A stretch of 64,000 nucleotides of DNA from Nepenthes gracilis. Lineage: Eukaryota; Streptophyta; Magnoliopsida; Caryophyllales; Nepenthaceae. The notes under the pieces are model-generated. The model was not told the DNA's origin. It worked only from the letters and a program-made list of their open reading frames with translations, and ran no database searches. Both the position numbers and the translations under genes were made by a program. Below, piece after piece: positions 59,501-64,000 of the stretch. Where the stretch lies: contig BSYO01000023.1 of assembly GCA_033239525.1 (NCBI GenBank), forward strand, positions 14,703,304 through 14,767,303, given 5' to 3'. The stretch's first letter is position 1; the number at the start of each line of letters is the position of its first letter.

Positions 59501-61665
59501 CTCTCTTTTTTTCTTCTTCTTTCTTACTATTTTCCGTTAACTAGACTGCTGGTGCTACTTCTCTTTTTTGTTTTGCATTCTCACGGGATATATGTGCTAC
59601 ATGATCCGGAAGGAATAGATGCTTATACTGACATAAAAAGACCCAATAATGCAAGTAGGCTTACCTGCTTGTTGACAGGGTAGGAAGAAATGCTTATACT
59701 AATGTAAAAGACCCAATAACATTGTTAGGCTTATCTGCATTTCAAGTAATGTTCTATAATTTTGAGGATTAGTTTAAAATAACCTGATTTTGTAAGAATT
59801 CTGTGTAGTAATGCAACGAAAGTTACCCATGGACCATGTTCTGTAAATTTGAGGATATGTTCTGGAAATACCTGATTCGCTAAGCATTTGTGTAGTAATG
59901 TAAAAAAAGATAATCAACCGTAGGCTGCAGTTAGAGTTCATTTTTTGATAATTCATTGGTGCTACATTAAATTCAGAGAATGTGAGAGTTGTACTTGTCA
60001 CATCAACCACTCTGGTTCACATGATTGAATGTGAGATTGGCAGGCACATATTGTCCTGCCGTGTTTGCTTTCTGCCACTTCATTGCAGTAAGCAACTGTA
60101 AAGAAAGGATACTAATTCTCTCTTCTATAACCACTTTGATAATTACTGGCACGATGCTTGATTTTTCCATGCTTTCTGTTCTTCCTTTCTCTTTGTGAAG
60201 TCTGTTACTTTTCTAGAGTAGCCTCAGGGCAGTTTAACCACTTCTGTTTAGTGTTGACATAGTCTTATTAGTCATTGCTATGATTGTTTGGTGCTATGGA
60301 CTTTTAGCAAAATAAAGCAGTTATGATTATGATTATTTAAGATGCGGTTCAACATTTAACCTTGTTCATGACTATACAATTTGAATATCAATTTTTCCTT
60401 TCTTTTAGATGGAAGATGAAGGTTACAGGTCTGTACCCTCATATTCAACCAAGCTTTATGGAGGGTTAGTCTATAATTTTTCAATTTTATTCCCCCTGCT
60501 GTTGAGTTTTCTATTTTACATCTTTATGTTACAACATTTTCGTTTTAAATAAGCAGAGCACCTCCACTCTCAACTCTTGAGATGTTGATTCCTGGAAATG
60601 CAGTAGGTAGAGTGATTGGAAAAGGTGGGGTTAATCTCGCAAATATTCGCCAGGCATGTCCCGACTCTTTTCCTATTGAATCTGATATCTGTCCGATATA
60701 AATTCTCTGTGATATGGAAGCTGCTAAAATCTTTTTTTTTTTTTTTTCCAAAACTATGGTTATTGTATTTTAATACACATGGAACCACGAGCAAGATGGC
60801 TTTGGCTGTGATATATATATTTTTATTTCCACTAAGGGAATTCATTATTCGAAGGGAGGTACACTACTCAAGAATTTCACATTTCATTTTTGTTGTAATT
60901 TTAATGAATAAGTAATTCAGAAAATCTAAATAAAAAGAAGAATAAATTTATGAAATGGTGCTTGGCTTTCAATGAGAACTTGAGTAGGAGTAGATGTTTT
61001 TGTTTTGGTTTGGGGATTTTAACTGTGCCTTAGGCAATCTTATTGATTTTTAGGAATCTTCACTTTTCATGTCTGACACTTGAAATAGCAATAGGCACTT
61101 CAAGTTGGTGGAAATTTATGTTTTGGAACATGGCTGATCTACGCATGAACACGTATCTTGGTCTGATATTTGTGCTCCAGCCTCAAGGGGTGGTCTTCAT
61201 GGGTTAGGATTCACATACAATATCGTGGCCTATTATTTGGAGGAACCCATCATTGGCATTGTTTGTTGTTTACCCTTTTGTGTGCTGTATCAGAAGTGTG
61301 ATAGCTGATTATTCTTGATACTACACTGTGTCATTCTAAATTCATAGCATTTTCCAGAGTAACTTATGGTGTTTCTTTTGGTATGTTTTTAAATCAGCAG
61401 AACTTATGCTGTGCATTCCTCAGCCTTTTTGTTCTCGCATATTATTGGTTCATGGATTGAGGATCCAAGTTGAAAGACATTATTACCAACTCCTCATTGA
61501 GTACCCTCTGACCCAGATTTGTTTCGATTCCAGATATCAGGAGCAGTCATTGAGATTTCTGAATCAAAGTCATCTCGTGGTGATCGTGTGGCACACATAT
61601 CTGGAACATCTGACCAGAAGCGTTCAGCGGAAAATTTAATTCAGGCATTTATTTTGGCAACTTAA
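56556..61665 (+). CDS. Five-KH-domain RNA-binding protein (At4g18375-like)
   Basis: Seven coding exons (56556-57137, 57891-58382, 58862-59101, 59195-59461, 60409-60464, 60557-60653, 61534-61665) give 621 residues. Five KH domains are visible, each with a GxxG RNA-binding loop: KH1 (YRILCPDGFIGSVIGKGG), KH2 (CNILVPASQSAIIIGKSG), KH3 (IIRVLCPNDKIGRVIGKGG), KH4 (ISLLVSPKVIGCIIGRSG) and KH5 (LEMLIPGNAVGRVIGKGG). KH5 is completed across an intron by ISGAVIEIS. The N-terminus (MGETGKRSRLQ) is basic, and Pro/Gly/Tyr-rich linkers lie between KH2 and KH3 and before KH5. This plant family (HEN4/RCF3-related) binds pre-mRNA or mRNA in the nucleus, but the target of this member is unknown. Intron 6 appears to begin GC rather than GT. 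The stop is TAA after AFILAT, matching the family end. Confidence 0.93.
60654..61533 (+). other. Non-canonical GC-AG intron
   Basis: The exon text ends ATTCGCCAG and is followed by GCATGT. The acceptor is GATTCCAG before ATATCAGG. The join NIRQ-ISGAVIEIS restores the KH5 domain. The nearest GT (four bases further) would shift the frame. The donor is close to the plant GC-donor consensus AG|GCAAGT. Confidence 0.8.
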
Positions 61666-64000
61666 GGTTTGGCGCAAGTTCTTGGTAGTAGGAGAATCCT
61701 GATTGGACTTTAGGGGCTTCCTCATAAAAGCTTCCTCCTTATATCTTTCTTTAGATCTGGTCTTGTAGAAGGCTTCATTTTAGGGTAATTATACCTGGTC
61801 CTGTCTCTTCCATCAAAGTGCCTATTAGGATCTTGCCAGATGATATGCACTGGGATTTATTTTTGGCAAACCTGGGTTTCTTGTTCGTTAATCTATCATC
61901 ATCTATGATTGCTTTAGAAGTTTTTAGGATCCATCTTCCAATTTGGTCTTTCCGTTTGTCTCACTGACTTGTATGTTTTCCATCAGAATCCTCTTTATCC
62001 ATGCACTATTAAAATGTTGTCCCTGCGTGGAAGATCTTTCATGTTTTACCTTAATTATCAGCCTGTAATTTATGCAGTGTTTTGTTTTTCTTTCCGTATA
62101 GTCCCCATCATTCTACCAGCTTCTGAAGAGTTCTGTTCTGTTTATGATTCTCATCCCAATGTAGCTGTTGATATTCTCTTCTTTCTGATATTCTTTCATG
62201 TTAGTTAACATTTATCAACATAGAGGTGTGAGGAAAACAGGATATAACTGTCAGGATATCTACCAATGCAAATATGCTCGCATAAGACATAAGTCTTCCT
62301 TCTCTCTTTAAATTGTGGACCATATTTCGGGGCATTGATGTAAAGAATGTATCGCAGAATATTTAAAAAAGCATTGTCTTCCTAAGAAGTGCTCTTATAC
62401 TGATTATGCCAGATTCTGTGTCAGCTTGTTTATTTCATGTGGCACACTGTCTTTAGGATTAACCTCAGTTTATTTATTTCTGCTCCATAAAAAAACTTCT
62501 CCAGAGCCTTTTGCCATGTTTTAGTTGTTAATCTGAACCAAACCATCAAGTTCTCCTTTTTCCTGCTGAAAAGTCTTCTGGAAAAGATAAAGGCACCCCT
62601 TTGTCATTTCTGTTGAATAGATCTATGAGGGGTTATGACGTTTTAATACTAGGTGTCTGGGCTTGATATTACTGTTCCTTTTGTTTGGTTGCTTTCTGTG
62701 GTCTGCTGCTTGTCTGGACATCTTCATCTCGTTCTTCCATTTTTCCATGTATTTTTAAATAGTTAAATGATTAGTTTGTGAATCTAACAGAGCACCTGCT
62801 TATTTCAACTTTTGATGTTTGTCTGATGCGTTTACAATTCTTTGCAATTCTTCTTTCTCGAGCAATGAGGCTTTTAATCTCCTTCATGCCCTTGAAGTAT
62901 TGAGTTGAGTAAATACTGCACTGTGTTAAATTTCCTGAGTTTCTGTTCTCCTTGATATTCTGCTTTCTTGCTGCTGCCTTTTCTTCGTCATCTTTCACTC
63001 CCTCCTCTCCCCAACTGGATTGCAGTGGTAATGTTTAGATTGAAAATAAGAACCACTGATTAAGTAAAAATTTTCTTCATTTGAAAAGATTTTAGACGGG
63101 GTAAATGTAAGGTAGTTGGAGCAAGACAATCCGTCCGGTCCAAATAAATGCTTTTCCCTTTTAGGATGGAGCAATCTGAAATGCTTAAATGTGAACTTCC
63201 CCTGTACCTATCAGAAAAGAAAATGAAAAGAGACCAAGTTCCTTGATTATTGCGTATGTGTTTTGCTTATCATCCCCTTCTTGCTTATGAGCTTCTTAAT
63301 TAAACAGTGAGGAAAGAATCACCACCCTTAAGCATTAAAAGGGTTCTACTAGAAGTCTTTTAGCTAGCTTCTATTGGTGCTGAACTATTATCAGTTGTAA
63401 AAACCCTGAGTTTTTGCTGTATTTTCTTGGGGAGAAGCTCAGTTCCTGTCTTCTTTGCTTCTTTCCCACCTATTGTTTGCTGTTTTATTGTTGATATCCA
63501 GCTTCTTTCTCATAGAGGTGCGTTGATGCACTATTACACTTTTGCTGGTGCGGTTGTTTGCCTTCTGTTGGATGTTGGGTCTTACATTCATATTAAAGAT
63601 AAATGGTTAGACAAGAAACATCAGTCAAAGTTGTGGTATAGAGAACTGCTTGCTTACTTTATCATTCTTTAGGGTTCCTCTTCTCTTCATTTATTTGATG
63701 AGGATGGGGGAAAATTCTTTTAAAAGGCTGACGTGTTCCAATTGCGAATCAAAATTCGCTTTGTCTGAAGTGTCAGAGATCTAACAAGATATCTAGCAGA
63801 ATTGATTGAGTAGAAGAATAACAGCTCTTCACTTAAGAAATTTACAGTTAGCCATCCAAACCAAAAGAACTTCCTCTGTAAGCATGCAAAAGCTAAATCA
63901 TTTCTTTGCCTCCAATTGAACCTAATTATCACCCAACTGTCTATTGGTGATTTTTTGTCCTTTTCCCTTTTGCAAGTTATTCTTGAGGTTACAATTCCAT
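61666..64000. other. 3' flank of the KH gene, no gene recognised
   Basis: The first few hundred bases should be the 3' UTR of the KH gene. The remainder is T-rich on the plus strand, intron-like in composition, with many short TTTCTTTC-type tracts. Open frames such as 61969-62208 and 63427-63672 have no family features and no supporting splice pattern. Part of a neighbouring gene or a non-coding transcript cannot be excluded. Confidence 0.4.

Overview
The window is nuclear DNA of a flowering plant, most likely a woody eudicot. The evidence is spliced genes with GT-AG introns, AT-rich spacers, LTR retrotransposons with 5-bp target duplications, LINE remnants, a MULE/FAR1 transposase relic, and proteins of plant-specific families. 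There are no operons, CRISPR arrays or prokaryotic signals, and I recognised no tRNA or rRNA gene. The species cannot be named from the sequence alone.

Layout. 1-2.1 kb: 5' part of a minus-strand glutaredoxin-like (DUF836) gene whose last exon I could not find. 3.5-4.5 kb: phase-compatible exons of an unidentified minus-strand gene. 4.98-5.71 kb: solo LTR with a perfect TATTG target duplication. 5.86-7.82 kb: decayed FAR1/MULE transposase followed by an inverted second copy of its N-terminal part, forming a hairpin-type locus. 8.33-14.86 kb: LTR element with AATCT duplications, a primer-binding site and a polypurine tract, but tandem arrays instead of gag-pol (LARD-like, Tat/Retand type). 15.1-20.9 kb: intact six-exon plus-strand gene of an uncharacterised plant family (MEE60-like); the LARD-like element ends 236 bp before its ATG and an antisense retroelement relic lies in its first intron. 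22.0-26.1 kb: minus-strand LysM GPI-anchored receptor (LYM1/LYM3-like) with an apparent 1-nt frameshift just after the start codon. 29.0-47.4 kb: seventeen-exon plus-strand ELG1/ATAD5-like AAA+ gene with a LINE relic in the intron that splits Walker A. 47.4-52.2 kb: repeat-rich spacer with an exact 170-bp tandem duplication and a Tat-like LTR fragment carrying a nested LINE-like insertion. 52.6-54.0 kb: three-exon universal-stress-protein-like gene. 56.6-61.7 kb: seven-coding-exon gene for a five-KH-domain RNA-binding protein, with one GC-AG intron. 61.7-64 kb: nothing recognised.

The genes are unrelated housekeeping, immune and stress functions rather than a pathway. LYM-like and ELG1-like genes are divergently arranged; as I recall, close relatives are neighbours in Arabidopsis (At1g77630 and At1g77620), which would make this an old conserved pair.

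Exon boundaries were read by eye from splice motifs, codon phase and family memory. For the MEE60-like, ELG1-like, USP-like and KH genes all exon lengths add up to an uninterrupted frame. For the LYM-like gene they do so only if one base is added near the start. No alignment or expression data were available.
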